Origin: Cohnella fermenti
GTDB lineage: Bacteria > Bacillota > Bacilli > Paenibacillales > Paenibacillaceae
Assembly (NCBI RefSeq): GCF_004801405.1
Contig: NZ_SSOB01000002.1
Coordinates: forward strand, 62,001-126,000
Direction: 5' to 3'
DNA length: 64,000 nucleotides
The translations under genes were made by a program, and so were the position numbers. Of the stretch, positions 1 to 7,517 are shown in pieces. Below the pieces are notes generated by a model, which was given only the letters and a program-made list of their open reading frames with translations, did not search any database and was not told where the DNA came from. Each line of letters starts with the position of its first letter. Positions within the stretch are counted from its first letter, which is position 1.

Positions 1-35
1 GTGCCCCGACCGCCGCCGGGTGTTCCCGGTGCATT

Positions 36-80
36 CCCATCCTGAACGAGTGGGAGAAGAGGCATAATGCCCGCAGAGAG
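36..80 (+). repeat. Palindromic element, copy 1 (right half only)
   Basis: The segment reads TCCTGAACGAGTGGGAGAAG followed by AGGCATAATGCC. This is the right arm of an interspersed palindromic element whose fuller copies lie at 23799-23893, 42973-43058 and, inverted, 51890-52006. The left arm, TTATGCCTCTTCTCCC-like in the other copies, would lie before position 1 and is not visible. The element has no coding potential of its own. Confidence 0.6.
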
Positions 81-88
81 GGATGCGG

Positions 89-255
89 CGTTGGAAGAGG
101 GGATGTGCGCTAGAGCGCTGGAAGAGGAGATGCGACGCTAGAGGAGAGAATATGACGCTGGTGGACGAGATGTGGCGCTAGAGGAGGGGATATGGCGCAG
201 GAGGACGAGATATGTCTCTGGAGGAGAGGATGCGACGTTGGAGGACGGGATGTCT
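89..255. repeat. 20-bp tandem minisatellite, about 8 units
   Basis: Seven contiguous 20-bp units run from 116 to 255, beginning at 116, 136, 156, 176, 196, 216 and 236. A degenerate unit sits at 89-108. Consensus is CGCTGGAGGAGGAGATGYGA, purine-rich on the + strand. Adjacent units differ at several positions, so the array is old or slipped. Short reading frames cross it on both strands, but they follow the repeat and have no ribosome binding site or family resemblance. Confidence 0.8.
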
Positions 256-443
256 TGCTGGATAGCAAGCGGTGCGCTCCCCTCCGACCGCCGCAGTGCC
301 GACTCCTCCTCCTCCTTCTCCTCCTTCCCCTCCTTCTACTCCTCCCTTCTCGCTTCTTTTCCGCGATTTTTTTCGCCAATGATTTTTTCGCCAATAGGGA
401 ACCTTTCCCACTTTTATTCGTCCCATTATCGAGGTGAACAGAG
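256..443. other. Intergenic: polypyrimidine tract before the sigma operon
   Basis: Positions about 305-352 are an almost pure CT tract on the + strand. Two direct repeats of GATTTTTTCGCCAAT-like sequence follow at about 366-397. The ribosome binding site GAGGTG at 431-436 serves the sigma factor start. No clear -35/-10 pair was recognised and no gene is supported. Confidence 0.5.
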
Positions 444-1004
444 TTGGAGTTCGACTATCTGAAGCATATGACCGATGGGCTTGACCGCAACGCAGCGCTG
501 GACGAGCTCATGCTCGCCTACGGGAAGGACGTATGGAACTACGCCTTCTTCCTGACCTGCCGGCGCGAAGCGGCCGAGGATATCGCCCAGGATGTGTTCG
601 TCAAGGCTTATCAGAGCCTGCATACGTATCGCGGGGAAGCCCCGATCAAGCCGTGGCTGCTCTCCATCACGAGGAACGCCGCACTCGACTACCTGCGCTC
701 TTCCTGGGTGCGCAAGGTTCGCTTCCTCGCCCACGAAGTCCGCCGGACTTCGCACCACCCTTCCGCCGAGAACGAATGGCTCCGCCGGGAGGAGCACCGC
801 GCGATCTGGGACGTTGTCCTGGGGCTTCCGCGCAAGCTCCGCGAGGCGCTGTTGCTGTTCGCCCATCACCAGTTGTCCATTCGGGAGATCTCGGCGCTGC
901 TCGAGGTGTCCGAGGGAACCGTGAAGTCGCGGCTGTTCCGGGCGCGGGAGTCCGTGAACCGGACCCTGCGGTCGTCAGGCCAAGAGAGGAGCGAGCTGTC
1001 ATGA
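444..1004 (+). CDS. ECF-type RNA polymerase sigma factor
   Basis: This 186-residue protein has the two-domain layout of sigma-70 group 4 (ECF) factors. Region 2 covers roughly residues 15-75 and includes the AAEDIAQDVFVKAY helix and the WLLSITRNAALDYLR segment. Region 4 covers roughly 120-175 with the helix-turn-helix LSIREISALLEVSEGTVKSR. It would direct core polymerase to a small regulon under control of a membrane anti-sigma factor. The chosen start is TTG at 444, eight bases after GAGGTG; an in-frame ATG at 468 is the alternative. The stop overlaps the next start (ATGA), implying translational coupling to the anti-sigma/binding-protein gene, the usual arrangement for an ECF factor and its regulator. 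The fold is clear; the regulon is unknown. Confidence 0.92.
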   Translation: MEFDYLKHMTDGLDRNAALDELMLAYGKDVWNYAFFLTCRREAAEDIAQDVFVKAYQSLHTYRGEAPIKPWLLSITRNAALDYLRSSWVRKVRFLAHEVRRTSHHPSAENEWLRREEHRAIWDVVLGLPRKLREALLLFAHHQLSIREISALLEVSEGTVKSRLFRARESVNRTLRSSGQERSELS

Positions 1005-2551
1005 AGCGTCGGGAGCACGATTGGGAGAGCCGCCTGGACGAGCTTCCGCTTGGCACGGGGGGCTTCTCGATGGGAACGATACAGCGAGTGAAGGAGAGAA
1101 TCGCGGTGGAGGAGAGAAGGCAAGGCAAGAGATGGATTCCGCTGGCGGCCGCGGCGCTGATCGCCGTTGCGCTGGCAACCGTTCTGCTGCGGACGGAGCT
1201 GGGAGATCGCCTGTCCGCTTCGCTAAGGAAGGACGAGAAGGAGAACAAGCCCGTTATCAGCGAGACGGAGACGACGGCGCTTCGCATCGGGTACCCGTCC
1301 GGAGGCGACGCCTTCATGCAGAAGTACGGCGCTCCCTTCACGATCCGGCACCCTATGGTGCGGTTCCAGTATGCGGAAGACATTCCGCAGGCGGGAAGCT
1401 TGACGGACTACAAGACCTGGTTGGCGGAAAACAACGTCGACCTCATCCAGATCCCGCTCGGCTACGTCGGCGAGCTGGCTTCGGAGGGGCTGCTGGCGGA
1501 TCTGGATACGTTGCTTCTGCGTGACGGCGCGCTGGAGACGAGCCTCTTCGCCCCCGTTCGGGAGACGATTCGCGAGGCGGGTGCCGGGAAGCTGTACGGG
1601 CTGACCGACACGTTCTCGACGTATGGGCTGTATTACAACCGCGAGCTGTTCGCCGAGCGGGGAATTCCCGTGCCGGAAGGAACGCTCACCTGGGCCGAGA
1701 CGACGGCTCTTGCCGCCAAGTTCGTCGGCATGGAGAAGAACGGGGAGCCGGTCTACGGCCTCGGCTTCGGCTACCGTTCCGGGCTGGCCCGGAACGTGAC
1801 AATGGTCGGGCGGAGCCTTGGGCTGGGAACGAATGCGCCGGACGCTCCCCGATCCTTGCTCGGCTCCGAGGCGTGGACCGGCTTGTGGACGTCGTTCCTT
1901 CAGGCCTATCGCGACGGCTGGATCGCGGAAGGGGGCACGCTGGAGAACGGCCAAAGCTACGCGATGAAGGAGCTCTACAAGCTGGACCCGTTCCTGAACG
2001 GCCGGGCCGCGATGACGTTCCAATCGAGCGATTACGGGAGCAGTCTCGCCGGTGCGCGCGAGCAGCTCGGCTTCGACGACGAGTGGGGGATCGCGCCGGC
2101 CCCGGCGCTGGACGACTTGACCCGCTCCGGCGGCCAGTTGCTTGAGATTCCGTACGTCCTGGCCATCCCGTCTCGCTCCTCCAAGCCGGACGCCGCCTGG
2201 GAGCTGCTCAAGTACATCCTCAGCCCGGAGCAGTCGGAGCGGAATGCCCGCACCTCGCCTTATGCGCTCCCTACCGTCCGTCCGGAGGCAAGCGTTCTTG
2301 CCGGCTCCGACGTGCAGACCGGCTTCTACGAGGCGCGCTACGACGCGGACTTGACGCTGGCCAGTCTGGAGCGCGCCTCCTTGCCCGATTATCAGGCTTT
2401 GCTCAATCTGGCTTATCAGGACGGAGAACGGCGGAAGCATGAATTGCTGGACGGCTCGCTGACCGTCGAGCGGTTCCTGCAAGAACTGGATAAACAAGCC
2501 GAGGAGACGCTGCGGCAGCTAGACGCCGCCAAGGAGGAGACAAGCCCATGA
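1001..2551 (+). CDS. Anti-sigma-like membrane protein fused to an extracellular solute-binding domain
   Basis: The 516-residue product has a short charged cytoplasmic N-terminus (residues 1-44), one transmembrane helix (about 45-63, WIPLAAAALIAVALATVLL) and an extracytoplasmic domain of about 420 residues. That domain resembles family 1 sugar-binding proteins: TALRIGYPS at its start, YGLTDTFSTYGLYYNRELF in the middle, and a typical DAAWELLKYILSPEQSE segment. There is no lipobox. The ATG at 1001 overlaps the sigma stop. Position and topology suggest an anti-sigma factor whose sensory part is a binding protein, so ligand outside could release the sigma factor inside. The N-terminus lacks an obvious zinc-binding HxxxCxxC motif, so the anti-sigma role is inferred from context. 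A frame running upstream from 533 overlaps the sigma gene and is not used. Confidence 0.8.
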   Translation: MKRREHDWESRLDELPLGTGGFSMGTIQRVKERIAVEERRQGKRWIPLAAAALIAVALATVLLRTELGDRLSASLRKDEKENKPVISETETTALRIGYPSGGDAFMQKYGAPFTIRHPMVRFQYAEDIPQAGSLTDYKTWLAENNVDLIQIPLGYVGELASEGLLADLDTLLLRDGALETSLFAPVRETIREAGAGKLYGLTDTFSTYGLYYNRELFAERGIPVPEGTLTWAETTALAAKFVGMEKNGEPVYGLGFGYRSGLARNVTMVGRSLGLGTNAPDAPRSLLGSEAWTGLWTSFLQAYRDGWIAEGGTLENGQSYAMKELYKLDPFLNGRAAMTFQSSDYGSSLAGAREQLGFDDEWGIAPAPALDDLTRSGGQLLEIPYVLAIPSRSSKPDAAWELLKYILSPEQSERNARTSPYALPTVRPEASVLAGSDVQTGFYEARYDADLTLASLERASLPDYQALLNLAYQDGERRKHELLDGSLTVERFLQELDKQAEETLRQLDAAKEETSP

Positions 2552-3936
2552 AGCCGACGCGACGAATCGCTCCCCTTCTCCTTCTATTGGCAGCCCTTCT
2601 CCTTGCGTCAGCAGCGTTGAACGGCTGCCAGAAGGCCGCGGAGAGCAACGAACCCGTCACCCTGCGCATCGGAACGCCCAACCTTTTCACATTCGAATAC
2701 GGCTATCGCGATTACTTCGATGCGGCTTTTCCCGGGTGGACGCTGGAACTGCTTGAGTATCCCGACGACTCGGGAAGCTATTCGGACGCCGAATGGGCGC
2801 AATGGCTGGAGACGCAGAAGCCCGACTTGATGCTGATGAGCGTCTTCGAGTACCGCAAGCTGGCCGACGCGGGCCGGCTTCGCGACCTGGAGACGTATGC
2901 CGGACAGAACGGCATGGAGCTCGGGAGGTTCAATCCGGCCGTTCTGGAGTACCTGAGGGGCAACGCGCAGGGCAAGCTGTTCGCGCTCTCTCCCACCTTC
3001 AGCACAACCGCCTTATATTACAACCAAGACCTGTTCGACCGGCTGGACATCCCTTATCCGACGGACGACATGACATGGAAGGATACGCTCGAACTGGCCG
3101 GGCGATTCATGCGCGACAATCGGCTCGAACAGGACGAATTCGGCCTGCACGTCAAGTGGATCGGCACGCCGTTCGACCTGATGAAGGAAATCTCGTATAC
3201 CGAAGGGCTGGAATACGTGAATTCGCGCAGCGGCGAGCTGACGATCGATACGGAAGGCTGGAGAGGGGTGTTCCGGATGGTCGTTGACGCCTACGCGGAA
3301 GGGACGTTCCGCCCCCAGAACGTCGAAGGCGAGACGATTGACGGAACCGTCTACTACGGACCGGAGGCTGTGGCTCAGACGGAGCTGTTCGCGAAGGGAA
3401 TGGCGGCGATGACCGTAGACGGAGACGATCTGATGCGGAAGCTCAAGACAAGCGATCCCGGCTTCCGCTGGGGAGTCGTCGCGGGACCGGTTCGCGCAGG
3501 CGATGCGACGCGGGCGGGATGGTTCGGCACCGGGCTGGTCTTCGCCATCCCCTCCGCCTCCTCGCATCCGGGCGAGGCCTGGGAAGCGATCGACTATCTC
3601 CATTCCGAGCGCATGGGCAAGGCGTCGGTCGTCATCAACGGGGAGCTGCTCTCGCTGACGGACGACCCTGTATGGCGCGGGGACGAGGATTATCGTGTTT
3701 TCTATCGGAAGCTGCCGGCCAACTCGCTGCCGAGCGAAGTCGAGGCGGACGTGCCGACCAGCTTCTACGAGCCGTTCGACGAGCTCGTCGATCGCGGCGT
3801 CCGGAAGGTGCTGCGCGGCGAAGCGACGGTGGAGGCGATGCTCGCCGGCCTCCAGCGCGAGGGCGAAGGGCTGATGCGGAAGGCCCGGCTGGAAGCGAGC
3901 GATTCCGGAGGCGCAACGCACCAGGGAGCGCAGTAG
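2548..3936 (+). CDS. Extracellular solute-binding lipoprotein
   Basis: A 462-residue type II signal-peptide protein: a positively charged start, a hydrophobic core (residues 9-24) and the lipobox LNGC with Cys27 as the lipidated residue. The mature part is a family 1 sugar-type binding protein (EPVTLRIGTPN start, FALSPTFSTTALYYNQDLF in the middle, EAWEAIDYLHSERMG near the end). It overlaps the preceding gene by ATGA, so three genes (sigma, anti-sigma/binding fusion, binding lipoprotein) form one coupled operon. No permease or ATPase gene is nearby, so it may act as a ligand-presenting co-receptor rather than a transport component. That role is inferred from neighbourhood; the ligand is unknown. 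Confidence 0.85.
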   Translation: MKPTRRIAPLLLLLAALLLASAALNGCQKAAESNEPVTLRIGTPNLFTFEYGYRDYFDAAFPGWTLELLEYPDDSGSYSDAEWAQWLETQKPDLMLMSVFEYRKLADAGRLRDLETYAGQNGMELGRFNPAVLEYLRGNAQGKLFALSPTFSTTALYYNQDLFDRLDIPYPTDDMTWKDTLELAGRFMRDNRLEQDEFGLHVKWIGTPFDLMKEISYTEGLEYVNSRSGELTIDTEGWRGVFRMVVDAYAEGTFRPQNVEGETIDGTVYYGPEAVAQTELFAKGMAAMTVDGDDLMRKLKTSDPGFRWGVVAGPVRAGDATRAGWFGTGLVFAIPSASSHPGEAWEAIDYLHSERMGKASVVINGELLSLTDDPVWRGDEDYRVFYRKLPANSLPSEVEADVPTSFYEPFDELVDRGVRKVLRGEATVEAMLAGLQREGEGLMRKARLEASDSGGATHQGAQ

Positions 3937-3973
3937 GCAAGCTGCCTGCGCGGGCACCGCGCGGCGCTCGCAC

Positions 3974-4110
3974 GGGGCAGATGAGTCACCACGACCCAAC
4001 TGAAGCGGCGACAGGCGCGTGGAGGCACCAAGATGAGTCACCATTACTCAACTCCAGGCGTCCGAGCAGGCATGATGGGGGCAGATGAGTCGCCACGACT
4101 CATCTGCCCC
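3974..4110. terminator. Perfect 15-bp hairpin with two decayed upstream repeats, between convergent genes
   Basis: Arms GGGGCAGATGAGTCG (4078-4092) and CGACTCATCTGCCCC (4096-4110) pair perfectly around a three-base loop CCA. The same left-arm sequence GGGGCAGATGAGTC occurs at 3974-3987, and a shorter version ATGAGTCACCA at about 4033, each with a degraded right arm. The hairpin lies between convergent gene ends (3936 and 4120), so it probably acts as a bidirectional terminator, although a strong T-run is missing on both sides. Confidence 0.65.
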
Positions 4111-4119
4111 TTCTCCCGT

Positions 4120-5490
4120 TCACACCCAGGCATCGTTATCGTAGCCGCGGACTTCCCAGTAGCCGAAGTGCGGCTCCTCGATCAGCTCGATTCGCTCCAG
4201 CCACTTGACCGACTTGTAGGCGTACATCTTCGGCACGATGAGCCGGACCGGGCCGCCGTAATCGCGGTGGATCGGCTTGCCGTCGTGCAGCAGAGCGACA
4301 AGCACGCCCTCCATCATGGCCTGCTCCAGCGAGAGCGCGTCCGTATACTCGCCGTCTCCGGAGTAGAACTTCACGTACTTCGCCTTCGACTTCACTCCTG
4401 CCGCTGCAAGCAACTGTGCGAGAGGGATGCCCTCCCACGTATTGTTGTACACCGACCAGCCGGTCACGCAATGGAAGTCGCTGACCTGGACGGTCCGCTT
4501 AAGCTGCAGGAAGTCCTCCCAATTCCACTTGCCGGGCTGCTCGACCAGCCCGTCTATCGTAAACGCCCAGCTCGCGGAATCGAACTTCGGCAAGGGAGTC
4601 ACCGTGTACACGCGGAAGCGCCCCTGCGCTCCCCCGCCGACGACGCTCGCCGAATCCGGCAGCGGCTCGGGGGCGGGCAGCATCCGGTTCGGGTCGGTGT
4701 CCGCCGACATGCCTCCCGAGGCGGACGGCCCGAGATCGCGCAGCGTGCCGCCCATCCACCGCAGGAAGGGCGGCGCGACGGAGGCCGCGATTGCGATGCC
4801 GACCGACCAGCGGATGAACTGGCGGCGGCTCATCCACGCCTGCGGCTCTGCCGGAACGGGCCGAGGCGCGGCGCGACCGGCAGCGGAACCCCGCGGCGTC
4901 CCTTCGTCCGCCTCGCGCCAGCGAAGGCCGCTCCCTTCTTCCGCTTGCGCCGCCCCGACGGCGACTCCCGCACGCGGCAGCGCGGCGGGCGCAGCCGCGC
5001 CAACCGCTCCGGCCTCTCCGCCCGTTCTCACCGCGCGCTTCTCCGGCTTCCTCATCCAGCGCAATCTCGTCGCCGAATGGTAGGCGATATAAGGCAGGCC
5101 GATCCACGTCAGCAGATCGTGAACAACCAAGGCGATGTTGGCCCAGCGGGGCGGAAGATGGCGGAACTGCCAGAGCACGATGCCCGACAGCAGCCAGCCG
5201 ACGAGCAGCGCCAGCACGAAGACGAGGTTGCCGCGCTGCCGCGGGCGAGTGCGCAGTTGCTTCAAGTGGCGCTTCATCATCGGCCCGTACAGCGCCAGTA
5301 CAATTGCCGTGATCAGGCCGATATAAATATGAAGCTGCTTAAGCCATACCCGACCTTCTCCGAGCCAGCCGCGCGCCGCCCCCCAGGAGAGCAGCAGACC
5401 GCTCGCGGCAAGGACAACGACCAGCCAAGCGTTCCAACGATGAAGCTCCGCCAGTTGCTTGCCGAAGCCGGGCTTCTTGCGATCCCCCAT
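4120..5490 (-). CDS. Molybdopterin-dependent oxidoreductase (sulfite oxidase fold) fused to a cytochrome b561-like domain
   Basis: 456 residues in two parts. Residues about 15-145 hold four membrane helices with histidines suited to haem ligation (His17, His54, His124, His138), resembling a b561-type cytochrome. After a proline/alanine-rich linker comes a MSRRQFIRW stretch and a further hydrophobic segment. A YedY/sulfite-oxidase-type molybdenum cofactor domain then runs from about residue 295 to the end. The expected Mo-ligating cysteine is in FHCVTGWSVYNN (Cys341), and YGGPVRLIVPKMYAYKSVKW is a typical C-terminal motif. In Escherichia coli the enzyme (MsrP) and its haem membrane partner (MsrQ) are separate proteins; here electron input and catalysis are on one chain. 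Methionine-sulfoxide or other S/N-oxide reduction at the membrane surface is likely; the substrate is unproven. Confidence 0.85.
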   Translation of the reverse strand: MGDRKKPGFGKQLAELHRWNAWLVVVLAASGLLLSWGAARGWLGEGRVWLKQLHIYIGLITAIVLALYGPMMKRHLKQLRTRPRQRGNLVFVLALLVGWLLSGIVLWQFRHLPPRWANIALVVHDLLTWIGLPYIAYHSATRLRWMRKPEKRAVRTGGEAGAVGAAAPAALPRAGVAVGAAQAEEGSGLRWREADEGTPRGSAAGRAAPRPVPAEPQAWMSRRQFIRWSVGIAIAASVAPPFLRWMGGTLRDLGPSASGGMSADTDPNRMLPAPEPLPDSASVVGGGAQGRFRVYTVTPLPKFDSASWAFTIDGLVEQPGKWNWEDFLQLKRTVQVSDFHCVTGWSVYNNTWEGIPLAQLLAAAGVKSKAKYVKFYSGDGEYTDALSLEQAMMEGVLVALLHDGKPIHRDYGGPVRLIVPKMYAYKSVKWLERIELIEEPHFGYWEVRGYDNDAWV

Positions 5491-5731
5491 CCGAATCCCC
5501 TCCTCCGCTCTTCAAGACGAATCCAGGACATACCTATGCGCCCGGATTGTACCACACCTCTATGTACTTTCCATGAACACCAGCCCCGATTCCTGCGTTT
5601 TTCCTCCGATTCGCCGCCAAAAATTTTTTTCCAGACGGAATCCACCGGAACATCTCGGGCAAACCTGCGTCTAAAAAAGAAAAACGGAAAGCAAGAATCG
5701 CGAAACGCTTCAGAAGGAGGAATGTATCAAG

Positions 5732-6439
5732 ATGCGCAGAACGCTATCGCTCTTCACGGCGGGTCTTCTTGCGCTTCTATTGGCAGGATGCGGAGCAGCC
5801 GATCGGTCGGACGGCAATTCCGGAACGGTCAGCGCCCCGTCCGCCAATACAGAAGCAACACAGTCATCGTCTCCTGCCGACTCCGGCGGCTCCGGCTCCC
5901 CTTCGGCTTCCGCTTCCGCATCCGCCCCCGCGCTGTCTGCGGAAGAACAATCGCTCGCCGCCGCGGCGGACGAGGTGATCGGCGCGCTCCGGGACCGCGA
6001 TCTCGCTCGCCTGGCGTCCTGGACCGATTCCGCCCACGGGCTGCGCTTCTCCCCTTACCCGCACATGAACGACACGGACCGCGTGTTCCAGGCCGATCGG
6101 TTCCCGTCCTTCAAGGACGACGGCGCTCTGGAATGGGGCTCTTACGACGGCTCCGGCGAGCCGATTAAGCTAAGCTTCCGCGATTACTTCGAGAAGTTCG
6201 TCTACGACGAGGACTTCGCCGATGCGACCGCCGTATCGATCGCCAAGCTCGCCAGCTCCGGCAACATGACGTACAACGGAGAGGAGCTTTATCCGGGGTC
6301 TTCTTTTGTGGAGTATTATTTTCCGGGGTTTGACAAGAAGCTGGAGGGGCACGATTGGGAGAGCCTGATCCTGACGTTCGTTCCGAACGGGACGGATTGG
6401 CGGCTCGTCGCCGTGACCCACGGCCAATGGACGATCTGA
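5732..6439 (+). CDS. Uncharacterised lipoprotein
   Basis: A 235-residue protein with a type II signal peptide (lipobox LAGC, Cys20) and a Ser/Ala/Pro-rich linker to about residue 70. A C-terminal domain of about 165 residues begins LSAEEQSLAAAADEVIGALR. The predicted domain has a helix followed by alternating strands (LARLASWTDS, LRFSPYPH, DWESLILTFVPN, DWRLVAVTHGQW), reminiscent of NTF2-like folds, but I do not recognise a named family. The start is fixed by AAGGAGG at 5714-5720. It is monocistronic, divergent from the molybdoenzyme and convergent with thioredoxin. Confidence 0.8.
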   Translation: MRRTLSLFTAGLLALLLAGCGAADRSDGNSGTVSAPSANTEATQSSSPADSGGSGSPSASASASAPALSAEEQSLAAAADEVIGALRDRDLARLASWTDSAHGLRFSPYPHMNDTDRVFQADRFPSFKDDGALEWGSYDGSGEPIKLSFRDYFEKFVYDEDFADATAVSIAKLASSGNMTYNGEELYPGSSFVEYYFPGFDKKLEGHDWESLILTFVPNGTDWRLVAVTHGQWTI

Positions 6440-6470
6440 GTTAACGCAAGCGACGGCCGAACACAAGGAA

Positions 6471-6508
6471 ACGCCCTCCGCACGGCGATCAAGCCGAATG
6501 GAGGGCGT
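6471..6508. terminator. Bidirectional terminator between lipoprotein and thioredoxin genes
   Basis: Arms ACGCCCTCC (6471-6479) and GGAGGGCGT (6500-6508) enclose a loop containing a second short pairing (CGGC/GCCG). The structure sits between convergent stops at 6439 and 6525. Confidence 0.7.
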
Positions 6509-6524
6509 TCCTGCAACTGCTCGC

Positions 6525-6836
6525 TTACAGTTGGTTCTGGATCTTCGTCTTCAGGGAATCCTTGCTCTGCAGGCCGACCAGCTTGTCGACCGGTTGGCCG
6601 TTCTTGAACAGGATCAGCGTCGGGATGCTCATGACGCCGAATTGCGAAGCCAGCTCCGGCTCTTCGTCGACGTTGATCTTGCCGATCGTTGCCGATCCCT
6701 TCAGCTCGTTGGACAGCTCCTCGACGATCGGAAGCTGCATCTTGCAAGGCCCGCACCACGGAGCCCAGAAGTCCAGAAGGGATACGCCTTCGGACACGGT
6801 AGAATTGAAGTTGTCCTTGGTAACGACTACTGCCAT
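6525..6836 (-). CDS. trxA: Thioredoxin
   Basis: A 103-residue, complete single-domain thioredoxin with the active site WCGPC (Cys28, Cys31), the DFWAPW strand before it and the cis-proline segment MSIPTLILF. It reduces cytosolic protein disulfides with electrons from thioredoxin reductase. The length is typical of a housekeeping TrxA. An AAGGAG-type site precedes the ATG. It lies just downstream of the Rrf2 regulator on the same strand (45 bp gap), and the FrnE-like oxidoreductase is on the other side, giving a thiol-redox locus. Confidence 0.97.
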   Translation of the reverse strand: MAVVVTKDNFNSTVSEGVSLLDFWAPWCGPCKMQLPIVEELSNELKGSATIGKINVDEEPELASQFGVMSIPTLILFKNGQPVDKLVGLQSKDSLKTKIQNQL

Positions 6837-6881
6837 GTTACTCCACTCCTTCTAGGAAAATAAAATTCGTTAATGCCAGCT

Positions 6882-7340
6882 CTATATGATGATCGGGCCC
6901 GCTCTTCCTCCCGCTGCATCCAGTTGCCCTTGCTCGATGTTCGACAGCATGCCGCCGATCGTGATGTTGGAGAAGTACGCTTCGAGCTGCTTCTCCGCGC
7001 CGCAGAATACCGAGTTCATCACGTCCTGCATGCTCGAGCCGACCATGCAGTCCATCTCCGGATCTCCCGAGCACCAATTCGGCATCAGCGAACCTGCCGA
7101 CATGGCGCGGTACACATCCGCAAGCGTCACTTCCGTCGGGTTGCACGTCAAGCGGTAGCCGCCGCCGGAGCCCTCTCTCGTCGAAACGTAGCCGAGCTTG
7201 CGAAGACAGCCGAGAACCTTGCGGACACGCGCAGGGTGTGTGCAGACGTTCGCCGCGATCTCCTCGCTGGACGCCATCCCGTCCTCCCGATGCGCCAGAA
7301 GCACGAGGCTGTGGACCGCAATAATGAATTCGCTGTTCAT
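6882..7340 (-). CDS. Rrf2-family transcriptional regulator
   Basis: A 152-residue protein starting MNSEFIIAVHSLVLLAHRED, with the Rrf2 winged helix (ASSEEIAANVCTHPARVRKV, then GYVSTREGSGGGYRL). The start at 7340 is preferred over an ATG 13 codons upstream because GGAGGTG (7350-7356) is correctly spaced. Cysteines are at several places (NVC, LGC, LTC, NWC, MDC, VFC), including the C-terminal half where some Rrf2 proteins bind an Fe-S cluster, but the IscR/NsrR three-Cys spacing is not matched. It is closer to the YwnA/CymR-like type. It probably represses itself and the divergent FrnE-like gene through the dyad at 7364-7386. Confidence 0.9.
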   Translation of the reverse strand: MNSEFIIAVHSLVLLAHREDGMASSEEIAANVCTHPARVRKVLGCLRKLGYVSTREGSGGGYRLTCNPTEVTLADVYRAMSAGSLMPNWCSGDPEMDCMVGSSMQDVMNSVFCGAEKQLEAYFSNITIGGMLSNIEQGQLDAAGGRAGPIII

Positions 7341-7363
7341 CTCCCGCGCCACCTCCGGTTCAT

Positions 7364-7386
7364 ACTGTAATAATATCAATTACAGT
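7364..7386. promoter_or_regulatory. Dyad operator in front of the Rrf2 gene
   Basis: ACTGTAAT (7364-7371) and ATTACAGT (7379-7386) are perfect inverted repeats separated by seven bases. The 23-bp AT-rich dyad sits 24 bp upstream of the Rrf2 start, in the divergent intergenic region shared with the FrnE-like gene. Size and position fit an Rrf2 dimer site. Inferred, not demonstrated. Confidence 0.6.
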
Positions 7387-7517
7387 TGGAATTGTCAACC
7401 CAAGTCCGCTTCCGCACACCAGCCCGTTCCCTCATTGTATCCTCGGCTTCCGTCTGTCATACTGAAGGCGAATCCAGGCGAAGCTGTCCTGCCCCAACCG
7501 CCAGCGAGGTGAGTGCA

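Noticed and set aside
110-462. Overlapping Arg- or Ser-rich frames near the window start
   Set aside because: They follow the 20-bp minisatellite and the polypyrimidine tract on both strands; no start signals.
533-1000. Upstream extension of the anti-sigma/binding fusion
   Set aside because: Overlaps the sigma gene in another frame; ATG at 1001 gives the expected coupled start.
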